This document shows, piece by piece, positions 34,287-42,498 of a DNA stretch of 64,000 nucleotides. The notes beneath the pieces were generated by a model. That model saw nothing but the letters and a program-made list of their open reading frames with translations. It was not told the origin of the DNA and made no database searches. Origin of the DNA: Shimia sp040225985 (GTDB lineage Bacteria; Pseudomonadota; Alphaproteobacteria; Rhodobacterales; Rhodobacteraceae); contig NZ_JBBPEU010000008.1 of assembly GCF_040225985.1 (NCBI RefSeq), positions 1-64,000 of the forward strand, read 5' to 3'. A program made the position numbers and the translations under genes. Positions within the stretch are counted from its first letter, which is position 1. The number at the start of each line of letters is the position of its first letter.

Positions 34287-34634
34287 ATGGTCAGGTTGCG
34301 CCAACATATCGCGATTCTGTTGGTTGCTGTGCTCGTTCTGACGGGGCACAGCATGGCGATTGCGCGTGGAATGCCCACTGCGTCCGGCTTCATGGAGCTA
34401 TGCATCGGCACTGGACCGGTGATGGTGCCCGTAGATGCCGAGGGCAATCCAACCGGCCCTTCCCATATCTGCCCAGAGTTCAGTCTTTCGCTAATGGATG
34501 CCGTTGCGCCTGTCCCTGCGCTGGCGGCCCCTGACGAAAGCCGCGGGCGGAAGATCGGAGAAGCCTATGCGGTTTCGTTCCGGGTGATTCGACCGGTCGA
34601 GACTTCGGCGCGCGCCCCCCCTCTCCGGGTCTGA
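34287..34634 (+). CDS. Exported hypothetical protein before the copper chaperone (DUF2946-like)
   Basis: A 115-residue protein with an N-terminal signal peptide (MVRLRQHIAILLVAVLVLTG). The mature part FMELCIGTGPVMVPVDAEG and SHICPEFSLS resembles DUF2946-type proteins, which often carry Cys pairs (CPxC) and sit by copper genes. Here the second Cys of the expected CPxC is Phe, so metal binding may be lost or the resemblance may be incomplete. It lies 75 bases upstream of the PCu(A)C gene on the same strand. Confidence 0.55.
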   Translation: MVRLRQHIAILLVAVLVLTGHSMAIARGMPTASGFMELCIGTGPVMVPVDAEGNPTGPSHICPEFSLSLMDAVAPVPALAAPDESRGRKIGEAYAVSFRVIRPVETSARAPPLRV

Positions 34635-34709
34635 CGCCTTTTGGCGCATGTTTTTGCACGTCCCCAAAACAAGACCCATCTCGGAAATCTATTGAGACAG
34701 GAGAGACCC

Positions 34710-35201
34710 ATGTCCTTCAAAACCATCACCATGGCCGCCGTGGCCGCTTTTGCCCTTGCTGCCCCCGCCTTTGCCGAAGGCATGATCGTTATCACCGATC
34801 CCTATGCCCGCGTTTCGGCCAAGATGTCGAAATCCGGTGCCGCCTTCATGCAAATCGAAAACCACGGCGACGAAGACGATCAACTGATCGACGCGCGTTC
34901 GGATGTTTCCAAGAAAGTCGAACTGCACACCCACAAGGAAAACGCCGATGGTGTGATGCAGATGCTGCACATCCCCGAAGGATTTACCATTCCGGCCCAT
35001 GGCAAACACATGCTGATGCGTGGTGGCGACCACGTGATGTTTATGGGGCTGAACGAAACACTTGAACATGGCGACGTTGTGAATGTCGTTCTGGTGTTCG
35101 AAAAAGCGGGCGAAGTCCCGGTGGAAATCCCCGTCGACCTCGAACGCAAGCCGATGCATGGCGGTGGTCACATGAACCACGGCAACATGAAAAAGAACTA
35201 A
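34710..35201 (+). CDS. PCu(A)C family periplasmic copper chaperone
   Basis: A 163-residue exported copper chaperone of the PCu(A)C (DUF461) family, which delivers Cu(I) to cytochrome c oxidase. Signal peptide MSFKTITMAAVAAFALAAPAFA. Copper ligands match the H-x-n-M-x-n-H-x-M layout: VELHTHKENADGVMQM and AHGKHMLMRGGDHVMFMGL. The C-terminus adds a His/Met tail (KPMHGGGHMNHGNM) that could bind extra copper. GACAGGAG precedes the ATG. The small exported protein upstream is its likely operon partner. Confidence 0.92.
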   Translation: MSFKTITMAAVAAFALAAPAFAEGMIVITDPYARVSAKMSKSGAAFMQIENHGDEDDQLIDARSDVSKKVELHTHKENADGVMQMLHIPEGFTIPAHGKHMLMRGGDHVMFMGLNETLEHGDVVNVVLVFEKAGEVPVEIPVDLERKPMHGGGHMNHGNMKKN

Positions 35202-35248
35202 TGGCAGGCCGCGCCTTTGGCGTGGCGACTGTGCCTGAATGATCGGTC

Positions 35249-35278
35249 AAGGGTCGCCCTGAGGGGCGGCCCTTTTTC
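35249..35278. terminator. Bidirectional-type terminator after the copper chaperone
   Basis: GGGTCGCC pairs with GGCGGCCC (one G-T pair) around CTGAGG, followed by TTTTT on the plus strand. The convergent cobB gene ends 10 bases beyond. Confidence 0.75.
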
Positions 35279-35287
35279 ATGCTCAGG

Positions 35288-35986
35288 CTAGCGAGACAGC
35301 TCTTGTGCGACCCATTCCGGCACGATCTGCGACGCTGGCCCGAAACATGTTTCTGCAAAATCCGACACGCGCGACGACGGTGCTAGGTTCAGCTCGATCG
35401 TGTGGGCGCCCCCGCGGTCGGCCTCTTGCACAAAGGCCGCCGCCGGATAGACCTCGCCCGAGGTGCCGATGGCGACAAAGGTATCGGCACTGGCCAGGTG
35501 GCTCCATATTTCGTCCATGTAGTAAGGCATCTCACCGAACCAGACGATGTCGGGTCGGGTCGCGGCGTGGCCGCAGGCAGGGCAGGTGTCAGACTTCGAC
35601 ATCTCCAGCGGCGCGGGCCATCGATGGTCGCAGCTGGCACATAGCGCGCCTGCCAGAAAGCCGTGCATGTGCAGCACGTTGCGCGACCCCGCCTTTTCAT
35701 GCAGCCCATCGACATTCTGGGTCACGACGAGGACCTCTCCGGGATGTTCCCGTTCCAGTCGTGCCAGCGCATGATGGGCCGCGTTCGGCTCGGCCTCGGC
35801 GGCCTGCGCGCGGCGGGCGTTATAGAAGGCATGCACAAGATCGGGGTTGCGGTGAAACCCCTCGGGGGTCGCCACGTCTTCGATCCGGTGTTGAGCCCAG
35901 AGCCCGCCTTCGTCGCGAAACGTGCCAAGCCCGCTTTCGGCAGAAATCCCTGCACCGGTGAGGATCACAATCTTATCGCTGCTCAT
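35288..35986 (-). CDS. cobB: NAD-dependent protein deacylase (Sir2/CobB)
   Basis: A class III sirtuin of 232 residues that removes acyl groups from lysines using NAD+. Motifs: KIVILTGAGISAESGLGTFR (GAGxS and FR), VVTQNVDGLHEKAG (TQNxDxLH), the catalytic His in VLHMHGFLAG, and the four Zn ligands CASC and CPAC. Tyr/Arg residues that select malonyl or succinyl groups in CobB5-type enzymes lie in the substrate region (HAFYNARR), so desuccinylase activity is likely. It starts at ATG 35986 and is divergent from the DgoK-like gene. Confidence 0.93.
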   Translation of the reverse strand: MSSDKIVILTGAGISAESGLGTFRDEGGLWAQHRIEDVATPEGFHRNPDLVHAFYNARRAQAAEAEPNAAHHALARLEREHPGEVLVVTQNVDGLHEKAGSRNVLHMHGFLAGALCASCDHRWPAPLEMSKSDTCPACGHAATRPDIVWFGEMPYYMDEIWSHLASADTFVAIGTSGEVYPAAAFVQEADRGGAHTIELNLAPSSRVSDFAETCFGPASQIVPEWVAQELSR

Positions 35987-36106
35987 GAAACGGGCCTCGT
36001 ATGTTGACAATCGGTTGTGCGTAGCATGGCAATGCGCAGGAAGCGCGGCAAGGGAGAGTTGACCTTTGCCGCAGGTTTGGGGAAACCGAACGGAAAGGAG
36101 ACACGT

Positions 36107-36802
36107 ATGAGCCATTGGACACTTGCCGAACGCCGCAAATCCGGCATCGCGCTTTGGGATATGCCGGGGCGTCAGCCGGTCGCCGATCCGGGCGGCCCCA
36201 TCGTCATGGTCGGGGGCGGCGGGCAGGGCCGCAACCTGCCATGCAAGGCCGTCCCCGAGGCGCTTTTGCCCGGCGAAGGCGGCGGCTGGCTGTTTCCGCC
36301 GCTCACCTGGGATGGCCAGAACAGCGATGGGGCCGAGGCCGCGATCGCGGGCTATGCTACAGCGCATCCGAACTGGGACGGGGTGCTGTGCATTCTGGGG
36401 GACAGTACCGTCTGGGCGCATGTCAGCGCCGGAGAAGTGATCAGTTTTCAACGGTTCGTGACCGCGCAACTGGCCGCGGCGCTTGAGGTCTCGGCCGATT
36501 GGGACGAGGCACGTCAGCGCGCGGCGCTGGCCGATGCGATGGCCCGGCCCGAACGGCTGGCGGCCTATATTGCGCGGGCAGGCGATGCCGGAACGCTTTG
36601 GGGGGCGTTGCTTGGAGCTGAACTCGCGGCGGCGCGGCCCTACTGGCTTGGCCAGCAGGTGGTTGTTGTCGGAGAAGGGCGCGTTGCTGACGCGCTGGAA
36701 AGCGCCCTGCAAGAGCAAGGGGTGCCGGTCACGCGAGGTGATCGCATGGAGCTGATGCTGGACGGGGTCGCAGCGGCTGTGTCTGCGCACGGAGGTGTGT
36801 GA
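36107..36802 (+). CDS. Short 2-dehydro-3-deoxygalactonokinase-like protein (DgoK C-terminal type)
   Basis: A 231-residue protein matching the middle and C-terminal parts of DgoK sugar kinases: WDGVLCILGDSTVWAHVSAG, VISFQRFVTAQLAAAL, and GALLGAELAAARPYWLGQQV. Family members are about 290-300 residues and begin with an actin-like ATP motif (DWGTT); here that first about 70-residue segment is missing or replaced. The start at 36107 is fixed by GGAG seven bases upstream, and no longer reading frame exists, so the shortness is real and not a start-site error. Loss of the phosphate-1 loop makes kinase activity doubtful. The stop overlaps the LMW phosphatase start. Confidence 0.75.
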   Translation: MSHWTLAERRKSGIALWDMPGRQPVADPGGPIVMVGGGGQGRNLPCKAVPEALLPGEGGGWLFPPLTWDGQNSDGAEAAIAGYATAHPNWDGVLCILGDSTVWAHVSAGEVISFQRFVTAQLAAALEVSADWDEARQRAALADAMARPERLAAYIARAGDAGTLWGALLGAELAAARPYWLGQQVVVVGEGRVADALESALQEQGVPVTRGDRMELMLDGVAAAVSAHGGV

Positions 36803-37239
36803 TGCGGGTTCTGTTTGTCTGCCTTGGCAATATCTGCCGGTCGCCCGCCGCAGAAGGCGTATTCCGCCAGATGGTTTCGGGCGTCCAGACCGACAGCGCG
36901 GGTACAGGCAGTTGGCATGTCGGCGAGCCCCCTTATGGCCCGATGCAGGCGGCGGCCCGCGCGCGTGGCTATGACTTTTCGGATTTGCGCGCGCGCCAGT
37001 TCGAGGCGGCGGATTTCGACCGGTTCGACCTTATCCTCGGAATGGATGCATCGAACATCGCCAATATGGAACGCCTGCGCCCCGCTGGAAGCACCACCCC
37101 CCTGCGCCTGTTCACCGACTATGCGCCCGAGCGGGGAATGGATGAGGTGCCCGACCCCTATTACACCCGCGATTTTGACAGTGTTCTGGACCTGATTGAA
37201 GATTGCGCGCGCGGGCTGGCCACGAAACTGGCGGACTAA
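36802..37239 (+). CDS. Low molecular weight protein-tyrosine phosphatase
   Basis: A 145-residue LMW-PTP that dephosphorylates phosphotyrosine proteins. The P-loop VCLGNICRSPAAEGVF carries the catalytic Cys and Arg (C-x5-R-S) at the N-terminus, and the general acid Asp sits in EVPDPYYTRDF. GGAGGTG precedes ATG 36802, which shares one base with the stop of the DgoK-like gene (TGATG), so they form one unit. No partner kinase is nearby. Confidence 0.93.
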   Translation: MRVLFVCLGNICRSPAAEGVFRQMVSGVQTDSAGTGSWHVGEPPYGPMQAAARARGYDFSDLRARQFEAADFDRFDLILGMDASNIANMERLRPAGSTTPLRLFTDYAPERGMDEVPDPYYTRDFDSVLDLIEDCARGLATKLAD

Positions 37240-37260
37240 GCCGCACGCATGCCTGCGATC

Positions 37261-39663
37261 TCAGGATCGTGGCTTTACCCCTTCGGGATCATATCGCACT
37301 GGGTCCACACTCTCTGCCGTAACGGGCTGCCCGAGAATGTCCACGGTCAAAGGCGCCTCTGTCGCCATGAGAAACCCCATGGCCAGGTTTTCCCCGACCC
37401 GGTGCCCCCAGTCGGCAGAGGTAACAGTGCCCACAACCTCGCCATCTGCGCGGATCGAACTGCCGGGTTGGGCAGGGGCAATATCGGTGTCAAGGCGCAG
37501 TGTTGCGAACCGCTTGTCTGACGGGGTTTTCTGGCGTTTCAAAAGCGCCTCTTTACCCAGGAAATCGGGCTTGTCCAGTTTGACAAACCGTCCGAGGCCG
37601 GCCTCGAATGGATCGAATTCGGTGATCAGGTCCGTCTTCCAGTGACGATAGCCTTTTTCGATCCGCATGGATTCAACCGCGCGTGCGCCAAACAGGGTCA
37701 TCCCATGCGCCTCGCCCGCCGCGCGCAACGCTGTGTAGGCCGCAAAAAGCGAGGCATTCGGCACATGAATTTCGTAAGCCAGTTCACCGGAAAAGCTGAC
37801 CGACATGACGGTTGCGGGGGCAATCCCGATAAAAGCCGGGCGCACAGACAGCCACGGAAACGCCTCGGCAGACCAATCGCCGCGCGCCACCGCCGACAAG
37901 ACATCCCGTGCTTTCGGTCCGGCAAGGACGAGAATGGTCAGGTCGTTGGTCAGGCTGGTGATGGTCACGCCCTCGGGGGCATGGGCGGTCAGCCAGTCCA
38001 TGTCGTGAAATTCCGACGCGGCCGCCGAGCCGTACCAGATGCGCCCGTCCGGCAGATTGGCAATGGTGGCCTCGGATTTGATACAGCCATGGTGGTTCAG
38101 CAAATAGCCCAACCCCACGCGCCCTGCCTTGCGGGTGACACGCCCGCAGAACATCCGGTCCAGCCAGTTGCGCGCCCCGTCGCCCGCGATTTCGAACCGG
38201 TTGAACCCGTTGACCTCGGTCAGGCCCACGGCGGTCTGCACGGCCTGTACTTCGGCGGCGACCACATCGAAGACCTCATTAAAACGATAGCCGTGGGTCT
38301 CGGCAAAGTCGGGCGCAGGTTTGAAAAAATCCGCGCGTTCCCAGCCATTGACAGGGGTGAACGCAGCCCCTTCTGCCTGAAGCACGGGGGTCAGGGGCGT
38401 GGTTTTGGCAAAGCGCCCTGCAGGGCGGTGTTCGTGCGGAAAGTGAAAGCGGAACTCGTTCTGGTATTCCTCGATCGCCTTCAAGGCAGTCAGCTCCACA
38501 TTGGCGTGGCCGGTAAAGCGGCGCGGATCGAGGCACCACGTGTCATAGCAGGCCTCGCCATGTACGATCTGCTGCGCCAGAAGCCAGCCATGCCCGCCGC
38601 CTTCGCCTAATCCGGCGCGCAGGCCGATGATGCAGAAAGCGTTACGTTTACCGGGGATCGGACCAACCAGCGGCGCGCCGTCGATCGTATAGGTGATGGG
38701 GCCGTTGACCACGGCCCTGATGCCGGTATCGCGCAGCGCAGGCATGCGGGCAAAGGCCCCTTCCAGCACGTTCATGACGCGCTCAAGATCATCCGGGCAG
38801 AGGGCGTTCACGAAATTCGGGTCGATCCCGTCCATGCCCCATGTCTTGCAGTCCTGTTCATAGAACCCGATCAGCAGCCCGCCTTTTTCCTGCCGGCAGT
38901 AATAGTCGCTGATCGGGCAGCGCAGTAGGGGCATCCGGTGGCCTGCCTCGGCAATGGCGGGGATGTTTTCGGTTAGGAAATACTGGTGCTCCATCGACAT
39001 CACCGGATGATGCACGCCCATCATAGCCCCCACTTCGTTCACTCGATATCCGCAGGCGTTCACGACGATCTCGCAATCAATATCGCCCTTCTCGGTGTGC
39101 ACGGTCCAGCTGTCATCCTTGTGCTGGGTCAAGCCGGTCACGGGGGTGTTGCGATAGACTTCGGCTCCTGCTTTTCGTGCATGAGAAGCAAGCGCCTGAC
39201 AGAGTTGCGCCGGGTCGATATCGCCGTCATGCGGATCCCACAGCCCGCCGACAAGGTTGTCGGTCGAGATCAGCGGATGGCGCCGCGCGCATTCGTCGGC
39301 GTCGATGACCTCGAACTCCACACCCATCCCGGCGGCCTGCGAGGCAAAGTGATGATAGCCCTCCATCTGCACCTCAGTATTGGCCAGCCGGATCCCCCCG
39401 TCGCCATAGTGGTAACCGACAGGATAGTCGGGGTTGGCGGCAAGCTTGCGGTACAGTTTGATGGAGTGCGATTTCAGCCCTAACATGGTCTGGTTCATGC
39501 CGAAATTTGTTACTTGCGCCGCCGAATGCCAGGTCGTGCCACTGGTCAATTCGTTGCGTTCCACCAGAACCACATCGGACCAGCCTTCCTGTGTCAGGTG
39601 ATAAAGGGTTGAACAGCCTGCGATGCCGCCGCCAATGACAACGACGCGTGTGGTGGATTTCAT
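37261..39663 (-). CDS. FAD-dependent dimethylglycine/sarcosine dehydrogenase-like protein with GcvT domain
   Basis: An 800-residue DMGDH/SARDH-family flavoprotein. These enzymes oxidatively demethylate N-methylated glycines and pass the methyl carbon to tetrahydrofolate. The N-terminal FAD-binding oxidoreductase domain has VVVIGGGIAGCSTLYHL and LTSGTTWHSAAQV, where the His probably carries covalent FAD. The C-terminal half is a glycine-cleavage T-protein (GCV_T) fold with its barrel domain (EKGYRHWKTDLITEFDPFEAG). The substrate cannot be fixed: dimethylglycine, sarcosine or a related N-methyl compound. Start MKSTTRVVVIGG (39663). It is divergent from the MttB-like gene and could follow betaine made by the carnitine locus. 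Confidence 0.85.
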   Translation of the reverse strand: MKSTTRVVVIGGGIAGCSTLYHLTQEGWSDVVLVERNELTSGTTWHSAAQVTNFGMNQTMLGLKSHSIKLYRKLAANPDYPVGYHYGDGGIRLANTEVQMEGYHHFASQAAGMGVEFEVIDADECARRHPLISTDNLVGGLWDPHDGDIDPAQLCQALASHARKAGAEVYRNTPVTGLTQHKDDSWTVHTEKGDIDCEIVVNACGYRVNEVGAMMGVHHPVMSMEHQYFLTENIPAIAEAGHRMPLLRCPISDYYCRQEKGGLLIGFYEQDCKTWGMDGIDPNFVNALCPDDLERVMNVLEGAFARMPALRDTGIRAVVNGPITYTIDGAPLVGPIPGKRNAFCIIGLRAGLGEGGGHGWLLAQQIVHGEACYDTWCLDPRRFTGHANVELTALKAIEEYQNEFRFHFPHEHRPAGRFAKTTPLTPVLQAEGAAFTPVNGWERADFFKPAPDFAETHGYRFNEVFDVVAAEVQAVQTAVGLTEVNGFNRFEIAGDGARNWLDRMFCGRVTRKAGRVGLGYLLNHHGCIKSEATIANLPDGRIWYGSAAASEFHDMDWLTAHAPEGVTITSLTNDLTILVLAGPKARDVLSAVARGDWSAEAFPWLSVRPAFIGIAPATVMSVSFSGELAYEIHVPNASLFAAYTALRAAGEAHGMTLFGARAVESMRIEKGYRHWKTDLITEFDPFEAGLGRFVKLDKPDFLGKEALLKRQKTPSDKRFATLRLDTDIAPAQPGSSIRADGEVVGTVTSADWGHRVGENLAMGFLMATEAPLTVDILGQPVTAESVDPVRYDPEGVKPRS

Positions 39664-39848
39664 GGGGCAACCTCGTGCGCGATGGAATTTTGCGAAGCAT
39701 GCCGACAGCACGGATGCTGGGCAAAGGGCAATTTCCAGATTAAGAAATCTGAAATGTAAGAATTTCCGTTCCCGAAACTCGAAATCTACGCTTGCCAGAT
39801 CCGCCGCAACGCTCTGATCTGGATGTTGAGAGCGGCTTTCAAGGTCCC

Positions 39849-41381
39849 ATGAACACTATTCCTGCATCCCCACGGCGCCGATCCGGGCGTCGCGAAAAAC
39901 TGGCGCAGCGCGCTGCACCCCCTACGGTCAATCCCTGTCAGCCGGGCCAGATCGGTGGACAGTACAGACCCTTGACCGAGGCCGAATGCCGCGCGATCTA
40001 TGCGACCGCCTTGCGCCTGCTTGAGGGCCTTGGCATGGGCGAGGTGCCCGAGCCCCTGTTTTCCCAGATGCGTCAACATGGGGCGCGCAAGGTCGGCGAC
40101 AGGGTTCAAATTCCGGCCTCACTGGTTGAGGCCGCCATCGCCGCCGCGCCGACCGAGTTTCAATTACACGGGCGCGACCCGGCCCGCACGATCACGGTGG
40201 GCGGGGATCGGGTGCATTTCGGCACTGGCGGGGCCGCGGTGCAGGTGCTGGACTTGGAAAGCGGAGATTACCGCCCGTCCACATTGCAGGATCTCTATGA
40301 TTTCACGCGGTTGCAGGATGGTCTTGAAAACGTCAGTTGGTTTACACGCTGTGTCGTCGCGAGCGACATGACCGACGAATGGAGCCTTGACCTGAACACC
40401 GCCTACGCCCTGTTGCGGGGCACGACGCGCCCCGTCGCCACGTCTTTTACCTTGGCCGAGCATGTGGCGCCGATCATCGAGATGGTCGAGATTGCGGACG
40501 GCGCGGGCAGTTTCGGGCGCAACCCATGGATCAAGGCTCACATCTCTCCGGTGATTTCGCCGATGCGGTTCGGTGCGGATGCGGTTGAGGTGATGATGGC
40601 TTGTTTGCACCACGGTATCCCCATGAGCTGCATCACCGCGGCCCAGTCAGGGGCAACTGCGCCGGCCACTCTTGCGGGGTTTCTGGCGCAGTCGCTTGCG
40701 GAAACGCTGGCCAGCCTAGTCGCCGTTCACGTGTTTGAACCGGGATATCCGATGGTCTTTTCGAACTGGCCCCTGGTGATCGACCTGCGGACAGGCGCGT
40801 TCTGTGGCGGTGGTGGCGAAATCAGCGTGATGAACGCCGCCTCGGCGCAAGTGTCAAACTGGCTGGGGTTGGTGTCGGGCGTGGCCAGTTCGATGACTGA
40901 TGCCAAGGCGGTAGATGCGCAATTTGGCATGGAAAAGGGCATCTCGGCTATGGCCGCGGGGCTGGCGGGGGGCAACCTGATCTATGAAAGCGCAGGCATG
41001 TCAGCCTCGCTCCTGGGGGCGTCGTTCGAGGCGTTCCTGCTAGACAATGACATGCTGGGACATATTTACCGAACCCTGCGCGGGGTCGAGGTGAATGAGG
41101 ACACGCTGGGCTATGACGCGATTGTCGAGGCCGTTCTGGGCGAGGGACATTTCCTTGGCGGAATGCAGACCATGGGCGCGATGGAGCGCGACTATTTCTA
41201 TCCGGCCTTCGCGGACCGTGACGCGCCGGTGACTTGGTCGGAAAAGGGGCGGCCCGATGCGTGGATGCGGGCAAGTGCGCGGGCGCGCGAGATCCTTGCC
41301 CAGCCGGATCCGGGACACCTGGACACCGCATCCGACAAGGCGATCCGCGAGAGGTTCTCAATCCGGTTGGGGGCCACATGA
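39849..41381 (+). CDS. Trimethylamine methyltransferase (MttB) family protein, non-pyrrolysine
   Basis: A 510-residue member of the MttB superfamily (COG5598), TIM-barrel corrinoid-dependent methyltransferases acting on quaternary amines. Known non-pyrrolysine members include glycine betaine methyltransferase MtgB. Seen: LTEAECRAIYATALRLLEGL at the N-terminus, a TRDP-like barrel core, and GGGGEISVMNAASAQ near residue 325. The frame is uninterrupted, with no internal amber codon, so no pyrrolysine. Neither the corrinoid protein (MtbC-like) nor the RamA-type activator is adjacent, so its cobalamin partner is unclear. It lies between a DMGDH-like gene (divergent) and a LysR regulator (convergent). 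Quaternary-amine demethylation is likely; the substrate is open. Confidence 0.85.
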   Translation: MNTIPASPRRRSGRREKLAQRAAPPTVNPCQPGQIGGQYRPLTEAECRAIYATALRLLEGLGMGEVPEPLFSQMRQHGARKVGDRVQIPASLVEAAIAAAPTEFQLHGRDPARTITVGGDRVHFGTGGAAVQVLDLESGDYRPSTLQDLYDFTRLQDGLENVSWFTRCVVASDMTDEWSLDLNTAYALLRGTTRPVATSFTLAEHVAPIIEMVEIADGAGSFGRNPWIKAHISPVISPMRFGADAVEVMMACLHHGIPMSCITAAQSGATAPATLAGFLAQSLAETLASLVAVHVFEPGYPMVFSNWPLVIDLRTGAFCGGGGEISVMNAASAQVSNWLGLVSGVASSMTDAKAVDAQFGMEKGISAMAAGLAGGNLIYESAGMSASLLGASFEAFLLDNDMLGHIYRTLRGVEVNEDTLGYDAIVEAVLGEGHFLGGMQTMGAMERDYFYPAFADRDAPVTWSEKGRPDAWMRASARAREILAQPDPGHLDTASDKAIRERFSIRLGAT

Positions 41382-41440
41382 CAATGACATATGTGCAGTA
41401 CGTTCCCCAAACCAAATGGACAGGCGGGGCAGGGGGGCTG

Positions 41441-42406
41441 TCAGGCCTCCAGCACCCGCAACTCGCCGTCCAGCCAGGGCAGGGACCGCAACGCGGGATC
41501 AATGATCTGCCCCTGCACCAGACGACGCATGGTCTGGGCCACGTCACGCGGCACGCGGTCCGCCCAGTCGGCGCTTGCGAACAGGGAAATGTTACGGCTG
41601 AATGGTTTGAAGGGCAGCGGATGCGCGTCGACCAGATCGTGAAAACGCGCCGCGCGCATATAGCCCAGCGGCGTTGTCACTGCCCAGCCAATCCCCCGCG
41701 ACACCAGCGCCATCAGCGACAGGTGGCTGCCAATTTCAAACCGCTCGGGAAAGGTCAGTTTCTGGCGCGCAAGATGCGCCTCAATTTGGCGGCTGATCAG
41801 CTGTTCCCGCTCATAGCGCAGCATGGGCAGGCCCTGCAGTGCCTGCATCCGGTCGCCGCTGGCGGGCAGTTTGCCACGCGGGGCCACCAGCACGAACGGG
41901 TCGCGCACCAAGGGGTATTCCGTGACACCGTCCAGCACCTCTCCGGTGCTGGCCGAGACACCGATATGCAGGCGCCGGTCTTTCATCGCGGCGGTAATTT
42001 CATGGCTGGGCGCAGTGATCAGTTTGAACCGGCAGCGTGTCAGGCTTTCTGCCAGAACCGTGACAAGGCGCGGGGTCAGGTCGTTGTCGAAATCGTCGAT
42101 GATCCCCATGTTCAGCGTGCTGAGATGGGTCAGGTCCATCACAGTCAGTTCCGACTGAGCAAGCCGCAGTTCCGACAGAATGCTCTCGGTGCGCGCCAGA
42201 AAACTGCGCCCCGCCGGGGTCAGTTGCATCGGGCGTTTGCCGTGATCGACCAGATCCGTGCCAAGGGCCTTTTCAAGGTTTCGGACCTGCTGACTGACGG
42301 CGGGTTGCGACAGGCCCGTGACCTCGGCAGCCTGCGCGACCGAGCCGGACGCGGCCAAGGCTTCGAACACTTCCAGACCCCGCAGGGTGACGCCTTTCAT
42401 CAGCAT
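41441..42406 (-). CDS. LysR-family transcriptional regulator
   Basis: A 321-residue LysR regulator. The winged HTH is at residues 5-65 (LRGLEVFEALAASGSVAQAA, then GLSQPAVSQQVRNLEKALG), followed by the substrate-binding domain (from about 90). The start at ATG 42406 has GGGAGA nine bases upstream; MLMKGV or MKGV (two codons later) are both possible. It is divergent from the HisD-family dehydrogenase with 92 bases between, so it is the natural regulator of that gene. It converges on the MttB-like gene. Confidence 0.9.
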   Translation of the reverse strand: MLMKGVTLRGLEVFEALAASGSVAQAAEVTGLSQPAVSQQVRNLEKALGTDLVDHGKRPMQLTPAGRSFLARTESILSELRLAQSELTVMDLTHLSTLNMGIIDDFDNDLTPRLVTVLAESLTRCRFKLITAPSHEITAAMKDRRLHIGVSASTGEVLDGVTEYPLVRDPFVLVAPRGKLPASGDRMQALQGLPMLRYEREQLISRQIEAHLARQKLTFPERFEIGSHLSLMALVSRGIGWAVTTPLGYMRAARFHDLVDAHPLPFKPFSRNISLFASADWADRVPRDVAQTMRRLVQGQIIDPALRSLPWLDGELRVLEA

Positions 42407-42498
42407 GGTCTGTCTCCCGATAGATTTGTCTTTTGTGAAACTATGGAGGTTGGGCGTCAAGTCCTACCGCCCTTTTCCCGCCCCGAGGATCCCGTGAC

